Shown here: one piece after another, positions 36,501 through 44,337 of the stretch
Layout of the letters: every line of letters starts with the position of its first letter
Numbering within the stretch: position 1 is the first letter of the stretch
Source of the DNA: Mycobacterium sp. GA-2829
GTDB lineage: Bacteria; Actinomycetota; Actinomycetes; Mycobacteriales; Mycobacteriaceae
Reading direction: 5' to 3'
DNA: 64,000 bases
Assembly (NCBI RefSeq): GCF_001499965.1
Contig: NZ_LQIT01000089.1
Location: forward strand, 1-64,000
Program-made: the position numbers and the translations under genes
The notes under the pieces: generated by a model
Databases searched by the model: none
The model's input: the letters and a program-made list of their open reading frames with translations, nothing else
What the model was told of the DNA's origin: nothing

Positions 36501-37114
36501 GACTGCCCGTGGCGGTGTTCCGCTGCGACATGATCCTGGCCGACACGACCTACGCCGGTCAGCTCAACCTGCCCGACATGTTCACCCGCATGATGCTGAG
36601 CCTGGTCGCCACCGGTATCGCCCCGAAGTCGTTCTACGAGTTGGACTCCGACGGCAACCGGCAGCGCTCGCACTACGACGGGCTGCCCGTCGAGTTCATC
36701 GCCGAGTCGATCTCGACGCTCGGGGCGCAAGCGGTCAGCGAATCGGGTGCGGGGTTCGCCACCTACCACGTGATGAACCCGTATGACGACGGCATCGGGC
36801 TCGACGAGTTCGTCGACTGGCTCGTCGACGCGGGCTACCGCATCGACCGCATCGACGACTACGCCACCTGGCTGCAGCGGTTCGAAACCGCGGTGCGCGG
36901 ATTGCCCGACCGCACCCGGCAGTACTCACTGCTGCCGCTGCTGCACAACTACCAGCGGCCGTCGTATCCGATCAACGGGTCCATCGCCCCGACCGACCGG
37001 TTCCGCGCCGCCGTGCAGGAGGCGAAGATCGGTCCGGACAAGGACATTCCGCACGTCACCCCGGCGGTGATCGTCAAGTACGCCACGGATCTGGAATTGC
37101 TCGGCCTGGTCTGA
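33572..37114 (+). CDS. car: Carboxylic acid reductase (three-domain, fatty acid/aryl acid)
   Basis: A protein of 1180 aa, the usual CAR length. Adenylation domain in the first 640 residues with IYTSGSTGTPKGAMYLRKIV at about residue 250. Carrier domain with DLGGDSLSALTF, the serine for phosphopantetheine at about residue 685. NADPH reductase domain with TGVTGFLGRYLALDWL at about 779 and the YGNSKWAGE active-site Tyr/Lys at about 957. It activates an acid with ATP, loads it on the carrier arm and reduces it to the aldehyde with NADPH. Orthologue of FadD9 (Rv2590) by order. A TTG codon directly precedes the chosen ATG. A phosphopantetheinyl transferase must be supplied from elsewhere. Confidence 0.95.
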   Translation: MSIQTREARLERRVEDLYATDEQFAAARPDEDVARAIEAPDLSLPEIMRTVLDGYADRPALGERAVQFVADPATGRTTAQLLPRFDTISYRELSDRVTALAAALTTDGVRHGDRVAILGFSSTDYTTVDMALTYTGAVAVPLQTSAPVTQLRPIAAETEPVAIASSVDFLDDAVELGLTGHPVGRVVVFDYRAEVDDHRAVVEAATSRLAGAGVVVETLPDVLTRGRALPAPQPYVADGDDADTLALLIYTSGSTGTPKGAMYLRKIVAGSWRRSALAQWGGGEPLPSITLNFMPMSHMMARGGLYATLGAGGTAYFAARSDLSTLLEDLVLVRPTQMSFVPRIWDMIFAEFGREVDRRIGEGADAQAAEAEVLDHLRQHVLGGRYVSAATGSAPMSADMKAFVETLLDMHLVDGYGSTEAGAIFVDGQVARPPITDYKLVDVPDLGYFRTDRPHPRGELLIKSETMFPGYYKRPETTAEVFDADGYYRTGDIVAETGPDQLVYLDRRNNVLKLSQGEFVTVAKLEAVFGDSPLVRQIYVYGNSARSYLLAVVVPTEEALIRFASEALKSAITDSLQEVAKTADLQSYEIPRDFIVETTPFTLENGLLTGIRKLARPKLKERYGETLEQLYTELADSQASELRELRLNGVDHPVLETLSRAAGALLGAASADLQPGAHFTDLGGDSLSALTFGNLLTEIYGVEVPVGVIVSPANDLAALAAYIEAARQPGVKRPTYAAVHGRDATEVHAADLTLDKFIDAETLGAATQIPGPVSEVRTVLVTGVTGFLGRYLALDWLERMSLVDGKVICLVRAKDDAAARKRLDDTFDSGDPALLAHYRELAADHLEVLAGDKGEPNLGLAQDVWQRLADTVDLIVDPAALVNHVLPYSQLFGPNVVGTAELIRLALTTRIKPFTYVSTIGVGAGIEPGRFTEDDDIRVASASRIVDDNPTTGYANGYGNSKWAGEVLLREAHELCGLPVAVFRCDMILADTTYAGQLNLPDMFTRMMLSLVATGIAPKSFYELDSDGNRQRSHYDGLPVEFIAESISTLGAQAVSESGAGFATYHVMNPYDDGIGLDEFVDWLVDAGYRIDRIDDYATWLQRFETAVRGLPDRTRQYSLLPLLHNYQRPSYPINGSIAPTDRFRAAVQEAKIGPDKDIPHVTPAVIVKYATDLELLGLV

Positions 37115-37119
37115 GCTTT

Positions 37120-37183
37120 CGCCGAGAGTACGGTTGTCGCACGCATCGCCCGAGTAGCGGCGGCAACAACCGTACTCTCGGCG
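37120..37183. terminator. Long palindromic bidirectional terminator between car and ruvB
   Basis: Perfect 18-base arms, CGCCGAGAGTACGGTTGT and its complement, separated by 28 bases that can partly pair (TGTCGC with GCGGCA). The element fills nearly the whole 72-base gap between the convergent car and ruvB genes. The arms look like a dispersed mycobacterial palindromic unit, as well as a terminator. Confidence 0.8.
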
Positions 37184-37186
37184 TAG

Positions 37187-38236
37187 CTAATCGAAGAGTC
37201 CGGCGGCGCCGCTGGGTGGGGTCAGACCGAGGTGGGTCCAGGCCTGTGGGGTGGCGACGCGGCCGCGCGGGGTGCGCGCGATCATGCCGGCGCGCACCAG
37301 GAACGGTTCGCACACCTCCTCGACGGTGGTGGCCTCCTCGCCGACCGCGACCGCCAGCGTCGAGACACCGACCGGACCACCACCGAAGCTGCGGGTCAGC
37401 GCGGTGAGCACCGCGCGGTCGAGCCGGTCGAGTCCGAGTTCGTCGACGTCGTAGACCTCGAGCGCGGCTTTCGCGATGTCGCGGGTGATGACGCCGTCGG
37501 CGCGCACCTCGGCGTAGTCGCGCACGCGGCGCAGCAACCGATTGGCGATGCGCGGCGTACCGCGCGAGCGCCGCGCGATCTCGGCACCGGCCTCGGTGCC
37601 GAGGTGGATGCCGAGGATGCCGGCCGACCGGGCCAACACCCGCTCCAGTTCCGCGGGTTCGTAGAAGTCCATGTGGGCGGTGAACCCGAACCGGTCGCGC
37701 AGCGGACCGGTCAACGCCCCCGAGCGGGTGGTCGCCCCCACCAGCGTGAACGGGGCGACCTCCAGCGGGATCGACGTCGCGCCAGGGCCTTTGCCGACGA
37801 CGACGTCGACGCGGAAGTCCTCCATCGCCAGGTACAGCATCTCCTCGGCGGGCCGCGCGATGCGGTGGATCTCGTCGATGAACAGCACGTCGCCCTCGAC
37901 GAGGTTCGACAGCATCGCCGCCAGATCGCCCGCGCGTTCCAACGCCGGACCCGAGGTCACCCGCAGCGACGACGACAGCTCGGCGGCGATGATCATCGCC
38001 AGCGAGGTCTTGCCCAGTCCGGGCGGACCGGACAGCAGGATGTGGTCCGGGGTGCCGCCACGGTTCTTGGCGCCCTCGAGCACCAGCTGCAACTGTTCGC
38101 GCACCCGCGGCTGACCGATGAACTCCCCCAGCGACCGCGGCCGCAGGCTGGCGTCGATATCGCCCTCACCGACCGTCAGCGCCGGGGAGACCTCACGGTC
38201 GTCCTCGGGCTCGGGATCGTCTTCGAAGCGACCCAT
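37187..38236 (-). CDS. ruvB: Holliday junction branch migration helicase RuvB
   Basis: A protein of 349 aa. AAA+ ATPase with Walker A SGPPGLGKTSLAM, Walker B VLFIDEIHR, and sensor VGATTRSGALTGPLRDRFGF. RuvB-specific SLRPRSLGEFIGQPRVREQL lies at the N-terminus and the winged helix at the C-terminus. It drives migration of Holliday junctions with RuvA. The gene starts 3 bases after the ruvA stop, at the end of ruvCAB. Confidence 0.97.
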   Translation of the reverse strand: MGRFEDDPEPEDDREVSPALTVGEGDIDASLRPRSLGEFIGQPRVREQLQLVLEGAKNRGGTPDHILLSGPPGLGKTSLAMIIAAELSSSLRVTSGPALERAGDLAAMLSNLVEGDVLFIDEIHRIARPAEEMLYLAMEDFRVDVVVGKGPGATSIPLEVAPFTLVGATTRSGALTGPLRDRFGFTAHMDFYEPAELERVLARSAGILGIHLGTEAGAEIARRSRGTPRIANRLLRRVRDYAEVRADGVITRDIAKAALEVYDVDELGLDRLDRAVLTALTRSFGGGPVGVSTLAVAVGEEATTVEEVCEPFLVRAGMIARTPRGRVATPQAWTHLGLTPPSGAAGLFD

Positions 38237-38239
38237 GAA

Positions 38240-38830
38240 CTACTTCTTCCCCAGCATCGACAACGCCGCCCGCAGCGCGCTCGAGGTGGTCGCGTCGGGA
38301 TCGTCGGCGAGCACCTTGTCGCAGGCCTCCTCGGCCTGCTTGGCCGGAAACCCAAGGCCGACAAGCGCTTCGACGACGGGCCCGCGCACCGCGTGCCCGG
38401 TCGCGGCGGTGACCGACGTGCCCGCGGTGACCGGGCCGATCTTGTCGCGCAACTCCAGCACCATCCGCTCGGCGCCGCGTTTGCCGATCCCGGGCACCCG
38501 GGTCAGCGCGGTCACGTCACCGTCGGCGAGCGCCTGCCGCAGCGCGGACGCGTCGTAGACCGCCAACGTGGCCAGCGCGATCTTCGGCCCCACCCCGGAG
38601 ACACCGAGCAGCGTGGAGAACAGGTCGCGGGCGTCGGCGTCGGCGAATCCGTACAGCGTCATCGAGTCCTCGCGCACGATCATCGCCGTGATCAATCGTG
38701 ATTCCTCGCCGCGGCGCAGCGTGGCCAGTGTCGACGGCGTGGCCATCACCTTGTAGCCCACCCCCGCGGCCTCGATCACCGCGTGGTCCAACGCGATGTC
38801 GATGACCTCACCGCGCACCGAGGCGATCAC
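38240..38830 (-). CDS. ruvA: Holliday junction DNA-binding protein RuvA
   Basis: A protein of 196 aa from the GTG at 38830, which overlaps the ruvC stop (GTGA). N-terminal OB fold (MIASVRGEVIDIALDHAVIE by the usual start reading), then two helix-hairpin-helix motifs (LLGVSGVGPKIALATL and LTRVPGIGKRGAERMVLEL), and the C-terminal domain III that contacts RuvB. It forms the tetramer that holds the four-way junction. Confidence 0.95.
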   Translation of the reverse strand: MIASVRGEVIDIALDHAVIEAAGVGYKVMATPSTLATLRRGEESRLITAMIVREDSMTLYGFADADARDLFSTLLGVSGVGPKIALATLAVYDASALRQALADGDVTALTRVPGIGKRGAERMVLELRDKIGPVTAGTSVTAATGHAVRGPVVEALVGLGFPAKQAEEACDKVLADDPDATTSSALRAALSMLGKK

Positions 38831-39381
38831 CGCGCCGCCTTCAGCTTGGCCTGGTAGGTGCGGCGTGCCTCGGCCGCCTTCGCCTCCGCGGCGGCCATCC
38901 TGGCCAGCATCGGCGCCCGCCAGCAGTGGCAGATCGCCAGCGCCAGCGCGTCGGCGGCGTCGGCCGGTGTCGGTTTGGCCTGCAGCGCCAGGATTCTCGT
39001 CACCATCTCGGTCACCTGGGCTTTGTCGGCGCGGCCGTTGCCGGTGACGGCGGCCTTCACCTCGCTGGGCGTGTGGAAGTGCACGTCGATGTCGCGTTTG
39101 GCCGCCGCCAGCGCGATGACGCCGCCGGCCTGTGCGGTGCCCATCGCGGTGTTGGCGTTGTGGTTGGCGAACACCCGCTCGATCGCGATCACGTCGGGCC
39201 GGTGGGTGTCCATCCAGTACTCGACGGTGTCGCTGATCGTCAGCAGCCGCCGGTGCAGCTGCTCCCCGGCCGGGGTGCGCACCACGTCCACGTCGAGTGC
39301 GATGACCTGACGACCGCGCCCACTCTCGATGACCGAGAGCCCGCACCGCGTCAACCCGGGATCGACTCCCATCACCCGCAC
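38827..39381 (-). CDS. ruvC: Holliday junction resolvase RuvC
   Basis: A protein of 184 aa from the GTG at 39381, giving MRVMGVDPGLTRCGLSVIES, identical in pattern to known mycobacterial RuvC starts. A GTG further upstream (39405) would place the start inside an SOS box, so it is rejected. The four acidic active-site residues are in VDPGLTRCG, AIERVF, and the ADAADALALAICHCW region. It resolves Holliday junctions as a dimer. First gene of ruvCAB; LexA control is indicated by the box just upstream. Confidence 0.96.
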   Translation of the reverse strand: MRVMGVDPGLTRCGLSVIESGRGRQVIALDVDVVRTPAGEQLHRRLLTISDTVEYWMDTHRPDVIAIERVFANHNANTAMGTAQAGGVIALAAAKRDIDVHFHTPSEVKAAVTGNGRADKAQVTEMVTRILALQAKPTPADAADALALAICHCWRAPMLARMAAAEAKAAEARRTYQAKLKAAR

Positions 39382-39397
39382 GTCAACGCCCCTTCGT

Positions 39398-39413
39398 GAG
39401 AACACTTGTTCGA
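39398..39413. promoter_or_regulatory. LexA/SOS box of the ruvCAB operon
   Basis: On the minus strand the sequence reads TCGAAC-AAGT-GTTCTC, 14 of 16 positions compatible with TCGAAC-N4-GTTCGA. It ends 16 bases before the ruvC start. The ruv genes are known SOS genes in mycobacteria, so the imperfect match is credible. Confidence 0.75.
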
Positions 39414-39457
39414 CACCTTAGCGGGCAGAGGCGCGCGGATATCCGCGACACACCGGG

Positions 39458-39775
39458 TCAGGTCTCCGGCACCGCACCGGCCACGCGGATGCCGTCGACG
39501 ATCTCGGCGATCCGTGCACCCGAGGCCCGCCACCCCCTGACCTTCTCGACGGTCACCACCTCGCCGGCACGCGTGACCACGACCTTCCACCGCACCCCGC
39601 AGAGCTTGGCCAGCGCCCAGAACGGCCAGGCCAGCACGAACGGCAGCGCGATCACGAACATCAGCACGCCGAACCAGTCGTCGCCCCAGTTGAGCATGTC
39701 GAGACGGTCGATCAGCGGCATCCACCGCCGCCGCACCCGCCACTTCGCACCCTCGGCGTCGATGAGGTCGGGCAC
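39458..39775 (-). CDS. Small membrane protein, paralogue of the upstream gene
   Basis: A protein of 105 aa from the GTG at 39775, two bases after the stop of the neighbouring gene; a longer frame exists but overlaps that gene. Pattern: KWRVRRRWMPLIDRLDML, one or two hydrophobic segments (FGVLMFVIALPFVLAWPFWA), then WKVVVTRAGEVVTVEKVRGW and ASGARIAEIVDGI. The same layout occurs in the adjacent 101-aa protein, so they are tandem duplicates. Function is not recognised; the ending suggests a small cytoplasmic beta domain next to the membrane. Confidence 0.7.
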   Translation of the reverse strand: MPDLIDAEGAKWRVRRRWMPLIDRLDMLNWGDDWFGVLMFVIALPFVLAWPFWALAKLCGVRWKVVVTRAGEVVTVEKVRGWRASGARIAEIVDGIRVAGAVPET

Positions 39776-39777
39776 GG

Positions 39778-40083
39778 CTAGATCACGAACCGTCCGGAGC
39801 GGGCGCCCTGTGAGATCTCCCACGCCAGTTGCGCGATCCGGCCCTGCGACCGCTGCCATCCGCGGACCCGTTCGCGGCCGGTCTCCTCACCGGCGCGCTC
39901 GACGATGATCGTCCACCGCCCGCCCAGCGCCTTGGTCGCCAGCCAGACCGGCCAGAGGAGCAGAAAGGGCAGGGCAAGCAGCAATTCGACGACGTCGAAC
40001 GTGAGGTCGACGACGCCGGGAAACGGCCACCACTGCCGGTGCACCGACCATGTCGTCCCGTTGGGATCGGTGACCGCGGCCAT
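39778..40083 (-). CDS. Small membrane protein, first of a tandem pair
   Basis: A protein of 101 aa: TWSVHRQWWPFPGVVDLTFD, a hydrophobic region VELLLALPFLLLWPVWLATK, then RWTIIVERAGEETGRERVRG and SQGRIAQLAWEI. It aligns over its whole length with the following gene. It is divergent from the MscS channel gene, with 56 bases between. I recognise no named family. Confidence is helped by the presence of two diverged copies, which suggests selection on the protein. Confidence 0.75.
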   Translation of the reverse strand: MAAVTDPNGTTWSVHRQWWPFPGVVDLTFDVVELLLALPFLLLWPVWLATKALGGRWTIIVERAGEETGRERVRGWQRSQGRIAQLAWEISQGARSGRFVI

Positions 40084-40139
40084 GGCGACATCATCGCGGA
40101 TCGCTGCGCCGCACGGGCGGTTTCGCGAGGCGTGACGGG

Positions 40140-41402
40140 ATGACGGTCGGCGCGGGCGCCGCTACCGTCGAAATGGACCGTCGCACCCGAGCCGTGGAGC
40201 CGATGCCCCCGATGCCCGAAGAGACCGAACTCCAGTCCGCCACCAACCTCGCCGTCACCCTCAGCTGGGTCGCCGGCGCCGTGGTCGCCGCCTACCTGCT
40301 GGGCATCGTGCTCACCTGGGTGCTGTCCCGCGTCGCGCGGCGCAGCCACATCGTCAAGGACATCGAGATGTGCACGCGGCTGCCGATCCGGGCGATCCTC
40401 ATGGTCGTCGCGGCGACGATCGCCGTGCAGCGCACCGCCGATCCCGCGACGACCTGGCGCGGCTGGGTGGACCACACGCTGGTCATCGCGCTGATCGCCA
40501 CCGTCACGTGGCTCATCACCGGATTGGTGAATGTCGCTGAGCATCAGGTCATCTCGCGTTTCGGGGGCGGTGACGCCGGTCTGACCGACGCCGACCGGCA
40601 CCGCAGGCGGGTGCGCACGCAGGTCACCGTGCTGCGCCGGCTGGCGGTCGCGATCGTCGTCGCGCTCGGCACCGCGGCGATCCTGATGACGTTCCCGTCG
40701 TTCTCCGACATCGGCACCACGCTGTTCGCCTCGGCCGGTGTGCTGTCCGTGGTCGCCGGCCTGGCCGCGCAGACGTCGCTGGGCTCCGTGTTCGCCGGCC
40801 TGCAGATCGCGTTCTCCGACGCCATCCGCGTCGGCGATGTGGTGGTGCTCGAGGAGGAGTGGGGCCGCATCGAGGAGATCACGCTGACCTACGTCGTGGT
40901 GCGGGTGTGGGACGAACGCCGCCTGGTGCTGCCGTGCACGTACTTCACCACCACGCCGTTCCAGAACTGGACCCGCTCGGCGACCGAGATCATGGGCACC
41001 GTCGAACTCGACGTCGACTTCTCGGTGCCGTTCGACGCCATGCGCGCCGAACTGGACCGGCTGCTCGCCGAGAGCGACCAGTGGGACGGCCGCAGCGGCG
41101 TACTGCAGGTGACCGACGCGGTCGGCGGATTCGTGCGGGTTCGTGTCCTGGTCAGTGCCCCCGACGCCAGTGCGCTGTGGGATCTGCAGTGCGCGGTGCG
41201 CGAAGGCCTCGTCGACTGGATCCGACGGACCCACGGCACCGCGCCGCGGTTCCGGCTGGAGACGGCCCAGCCGGCCCCGCGGCGCACCGACACCACGGGC
41301 GGGGAGACCGCCCACGTGGGGTCGACGGTGTTCTCGGGCAGCCCCGAGGCCGACGCCCGTGCGCGCGACTTCGCGACGTCGAACGGGCAGCCCCGCGACT
41401 AG
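40140..41402 (+). CDS. MscS-type mechanosensitive channel
   Basis: A protein of 420 aa from the ATG at 40140; another in-frame start at about 40203 would drop a soluble leader of 21 residues. Four membrane segments in the first half, then the MscS pore and beta domain: VLSVVAGLAAQTSLGSVFAG (the TM3 pore helix), AFSDAIRVGDVVVLEEEWGR and IEEITLTYVVVRVWDERRLV. It would open under membrane tension to release solutes. The stop codon is shared with formamidase through CTAG. Confidence 0.87.
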   Translation: MTVGAGAATVEMDRRTRAVEPMPPMPEETELQSATNLAVTLSWVAGAVVAAYLLGIVLTWVLSRVARRSHIVKDIEMCTRLPIRAILMVVAATIAVQRTADPATTWRGWVDHTLVIALIATVTWLITGLVNVAEHQVISRFGGGDAGLTDADRHRRRVRTQVTVLRRLAVAIVVALGTAAILMTFPSFSDIGTTLFASAGVLSVVAGLAAQTSLGSVFAGLQIAFSDAIRVGDVVVLEEEWGRIEEITLTYVVVRVWDERRLVLPCTYFTTTPFQNWTRSATEIMGTVELDVDFSVPFDAMRAELDRLLAESDQWDGRSGVLQVTDAVGGFVRVRVLVSAPDASALWDLQCAVREGLVDWIRRTHGTAPRFRLETAQPAPRRTDTTGGETAHVGSTVFSGSPEADARARDFATSNGQPRD

Positions 41403-42652
41403 AACGCCGAGTGCGGCGCCCCCATGCCCGGATCGATCCGCACCGGGCCCGACGCCGACGGCGTCACCGGGAAGTCGAAGATCGCGGTCGGGATGTACAC
41501 CGTGGCACAGGCGTTCGGAATGTCGACGACGCCGGACAGCCGCCCCTCGATCGGCGCCGCACCGAGCAGCAGGTAGGCCTGCTCGGGGCTGTAACCGAAC
41601 TTGGTCAGGTAGTCGATCGCGTGCAGACACGCCCGCTGGTAGGCCAGATGCGAGTCCAGGTACCGCTGTTCGTCGTCGAGGGTGACCGAGGTTCCGGAGA
41701 ACGCGAGCCATTCGGAGTACTGCGGATCGGTGTTGCCCGGCATGAAGATCGCGTTCTCGCTGACGCCGTAGGTCTCCATCCCGCCGGAGATGACGTCGAC
41801 GCGCAGGTCGATGAACCCGCCCATCTCGATGGCGCCGCAGAACGTGATCTCACCGTCGCCCTGGGAGAAGTGCAGATCGCCGACCGACAGGTTCGCGCCG
41901 TCGACGAACACCGGGTAGAAGATGCGGCTGCCCTTGGTCAGGTTCTTGATGTCCTGATTGCCGCCGTTCTCGCGCGGCGGCGCGGTCCTGGCGGCCTCCG
42001 CGGCGGCCTTGGTGAAGGCGTCACCGGTCAGGCTGCCCAGGATCGCGTCCTGCGGCTCGGGCGGCAGCGCCAGCGGCGGCACCCGGTCGGGATCGGTGGC
42101 GATCAGTGCGGCCTCGCGAGTGTTCCAGCGCGCCAACAGATCCGCCGACGGTGCGGTACCCATCAGACCGGGGTGCACGATGCCGGTGAACTCGACTCCC
42201 GGGATGTGCCGTGAGGTGGCCTTCTGCCCGGAGAAGTCCCAGATCGCCTTGTACGCGTCGGGGAACTGTTCGGTGAGGAATCCGCCGCCGTTCTGCGTGG
42301 GGAAGATGCCGGTGTAGCCCCAGCCCTGGCCGGCCAGCGGTCCGGAGTCCTCCTGCGGGATCGGGCCGACGTCGAGGATGTCGACGATCAGCAGGTCGCC
42401 GGGTTTGGCGCCCTCGACCGCGATCGGGCCCGAAAGCGTGTGCACGGTGGTCAGCGGCGCGTTGAGGATGTCGTCGGCCGAATCGTCGTTGTGGATGGCG
42501 CCGTCGAACCATTCCCGGCAGTGCACCCGGAACGAGTCGCCCTTCTTGACCGTCACCGCGGCCGGGATGTCGGGATGCCAGCGGTTGTGCCCGACCTTCT
42601 CCTGATCGGTGAACTTCTTCGTCGAATCGAGCGGAAAGACTACGTCGGGCAT
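41399..42652 (-). CDS. fmdA: Formamidase/acetamidase
   Basis: A protein of 417 aa from the ATG at 42652, which has a perfect AAGGAG ribosome site. FmdA/AmdA family: MPDVVFPLDSTKKFTDQEKV, HNRWHPDIPAAVTVKKGD, REWFDGAIHNDDSADDI, VHTLSGPIAVEGAKPGDLL and the FGYSPEQAYLLLGAAPIEGR end. It is a zinc-type amidase that hydrolyses formamide (or a short amide) to the acid and ammonia in the cytoplasm. It lies 20 bases after fmdB and beyond a PucR-type regulator. A palindrome ahead of fmdB suggests joint control with the permease-oxygenase operon. Confidence 0.92.
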   Translation of the reverse strand: MPDVVFPLDSTKKFTDQEKVGHNRWHPDIPAAVTVKKGDSFRVHCREWFDGAIHNDDSADDILNAPLTTVHTLSGPIAVEGAKPGDLLIVDILDVGPIPQEDSGPLAGQGWGYTGIFPTQNGGGFLTEQFPDAYKAIWDFSGQKATSRHIPGVEFTGIVHPGLMGTAPSADLLARWNTREAALIATDPDRVPPLALPPEPQDAILGSLTGDAFTKAAAEAARTAPPRENGGNQDIKNLTKGSRIFYPVFVDGANLSVGDLHFSQGDGEITFCGAIEMGGFIDLRVDVISGGMETYGVSENAIFMPGNTDPQYSEWLAFSGTSVTLDDEQRYLDSHLAYQRACLHAIDYLTKFGYSPEQAYLLLGAAPIEGRLSGVVDIPNACATVYIPTAIFDFPVTPSASGPVRIDPGMGAPHSAF

Positions 42653-42672
42653 GAGGTCTCCTTCTTCGGTTC

Positions 42673-42957
42673 CTACGGGCGCGGGAGTTTGCTGTGCATC
42701 GGGTTGGCACTGACCGGGCGCCTGCGCGTCGACGCCGCCGGTGGTGCGCTGACCACCGCGGGCCGGTCGGCGGTGGCCCGGGTGGCGTCCTGCAGCGCCA
42801 TCGCGGCGCCGCCGGTGCCCAGGTTCGGCGACGCCATCATCCGGCGCGCCGAACCGCCGCAGTCCGGACACTCCACCGCATCGGGGCGGTTGTGCATCGG
42901 ATGCATCTGCTGCGTGGTGCCACATCCGGATTCGCAGCGAAAGACATACAGGATCAA
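42673..42957 (-). CDS. fmdB: FmdB family zinc-ribbon regulatory protein
   Basis: A protein of 94 aa read from the TTG at 42957, with GAGGG 8 bases upstream. It opens with ILYVFRCESGCGTTQQMHPM then RPDAVECPDCGGSARRMM, the paired-cysteine zinc ribbon of the FmdB family found next to formamidase genes. The second half is disordered (Pro/Ala/Arg-rich). Role in the family is described as regulatory but is poorly defined. It starts downstream of a TAGGGT -10 box and the palindrome at 43061-43076. Confidence 0.8.
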   Translation of the reverse strand: MILYVFRCESGCGTTQQMHPMHNRPDAVECPDCGGSARRMMASPNLGTGGAAMALQDATRATADRPAVVSAPPAASTRRRPVSANPMHSKLPRP

Positions 42958-42994
42958 GGCATTTCCCTCACTGTTGTCGAAACCGGTGCTGATG

Positions 42995-43000
42995 ACCCTA
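42995..43000 (-). promoter_or_regulatory. Candidate -10 box for fmdBA
   Basis: TAGGGT on the minus strand (fits TANNNT), 38 bases before the fmdB start. It would place the start of transcription about 80 bases downstream of the palindrome centre, a distance compatible with an activator. Confidence 0.4.
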
Positions 43001-43060
43001 CCGAGCCCGCGGGCTGCGCGCGCGGTAGTTGGAGAACCCGACAGCCGATCCGCCGCACGG

Positions 43061-43076
43061 GTGTAGGCGCCTACAC
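43061..43076. promoter_or_regulatory. Palindromic operator upstream of fmdBA (PucR candidate)
   Basis: A perfect 16-base palindrome, GTGTAGGC-GCCTACAC, overlapping the last codons and stop of the PucR-type gene and about 112 bases upstream of fmdB. The core TGTAG-N4-CTACA recurs upstream of the APC permease at 51160-51173, which suggests one regulator for both promoters. Confidence 0.6.
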
Positions 43077-44306
43077 ACCGGGCGTGCGCCGGCTCCGATT
43101 GGGTGATCCGAATGCGTTGTGCGAGCGGGGTTTCGCGACCGGCGGCGCCGCCTCGGGGCGGGACTCGGGATCGCCGCCCATACCCATGTTGTGCGCGGCC
43201 CACAGCGCGATGCGGAAGTTGACGCGGTCGGCCTCGACGAGCGGGTTGGCGCCGGTGAGTTCGGCGATCTTGGCCAACCGGTTGCGTAGCGTGTTGACGT
43301 GGACGTAGAGCTCGGCCGCCGCGGTCGAGAGGTCATGGTGCGGGGCGAGGAACGCCTTGAGCGAGGCCACCAGGTAGGAGTTGTTGCCCCGGTCGTGGTC
43401 GACCAGCGGTACCAGCAACCGGTGCACGAACGGCACCAACCGCACCTTCGGGACCGCGGCCAGCAGCCCGTCGAGCGTGGCGATCTCATCGATGTGCACG
43501 GTGCGCCGCGAGCGGATCGCCTCGTGCAGCGCCTCCAGCGCCTCGGGGATCGCCGACGCCATCGACTGCGCGTCGGCGCCCATCGCCACCCCGCACACCA
43601 GCGACGACACCGCCAACTCGGAATCGAAGTCCGCCGACTGCGGCACCAGCGCGACGATGCGGTCGTCGAGCAGCGCCACCGCACCCCGGTGCCGGTCCAC
43701 CAGCTCGTGCACACGGGTGTGCACGTCGGCGTCGAACGCGCAGACGGTGACGGGCGCGGCGGCCAGCCCGTAGCGGGTCAGCGCCGACTCCACCGGGCCC
43801 ACGCCCAGGGTGCCCGCGACGAACCACCGCAGGATCGAGCCGAGTTCGCGTTCGTGGGCGTCCGCCTCCCGGTCGGCGGCCCGCCGCGACTCCGCCCAGT
43901 CGACGATCCGGCGGAACGGCACCGCCGCACGTTGCACCAGCAACGGCAGGTCGTTCGCGCGGCACGCCTGGATCAACGCGTCCGGCAGGTCGTCGAGGAC
44001 GTCGCCGAGTCCGATGAGCAGCGCGGCCACCCCGCGGTCGGTCAAGGTGGTGACGTAGCGCGCGATCGCGTCGTCGGGCTGCCCGGCTACCGGGACTCCG
44101 ACGCTGAGGATCAACTCGGCACCGGACAGGTACGGCGACGGGTCGGCCAACTCGGTGGGATACACGTAGCGGATCGGCCGGTCGACGTCGCCGACCGCGC
44201 CGACCGGGTCCACGTGCAGATCGGGTTCGGCCAGCAGTTCGGCGAGGCTGACGGTGCCGTCGTGGGGCTGAGGTGCTGTCATCGTGCGCTCTGCCTGGAC
44301 CGTCAT
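43071..44306 (-). CDS. PucR/CdaR-type transcriptional regulator
   Basis: A protein of 411 aa (first Met at 44306; another ATG eight codons later is an alternative start). The N-terminal PucR-like domain (VSLAELLAEPDLHVDPVGAV, GAELILSVG) reads a ligand. A middle GGDEF-like fold is suggested around 190-290. The C-terminal helix-turn-helix is typical of PucR: YLVASLKAFLAPHHDLSTAA, then AELYVHVNTLRNRLAKIAEL. Members control purine, formamide and amine catabolism. It follows the ferredoxin reductase by 31 bases and precedes fmdB by 113, so it probably regulates the whole cluster, itself included. Confidence 0.88.
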   Translation of the reverse strand: MTVQAERTMTAPQPHDGTVSLAELLAEPDLHVDPVGAVGDVDRPIRYVYPTELADPSPYLSGAELILSVGVPVAGQPDDAIARYVTTLTDRGVAALLIGLGDVLDDLPDALIQACRANDLPLLVQRAAVPFRRIVDWAESRRAADREADAHERELGSILRWFVAGTLGVGPVESALTRYGLAAAPVTVCAFDADVHTRVHELVDRHRGAVALLDDRIVALVPQSADFDSELAVSSLVCGVAMGADAQSMASAIPEALEALHEAIRSRRTVHIDEIATLDGLLAAVPKVRLVPFVHRLLVPLVDHDRGNNSYLVASLKAFLAPHHDLSTAAAELYVHVNTLRNRLAKIAELTGANPLVEADRVNFRIALWAAHNMGMGGDPESRPEAAPPVAKPRSHNAFGSPNRSRRTPGV

Positions 44307-44337
44307 GGCAGCGGAGTCTAGGCCGCTGACAGCGTCC

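Noticed and set aside
33545..36769. 1074-codon minus-strand frame
   Set aside because: Antisense to car, no recognisable motif and biased composition. Shadow of the reductase gene.
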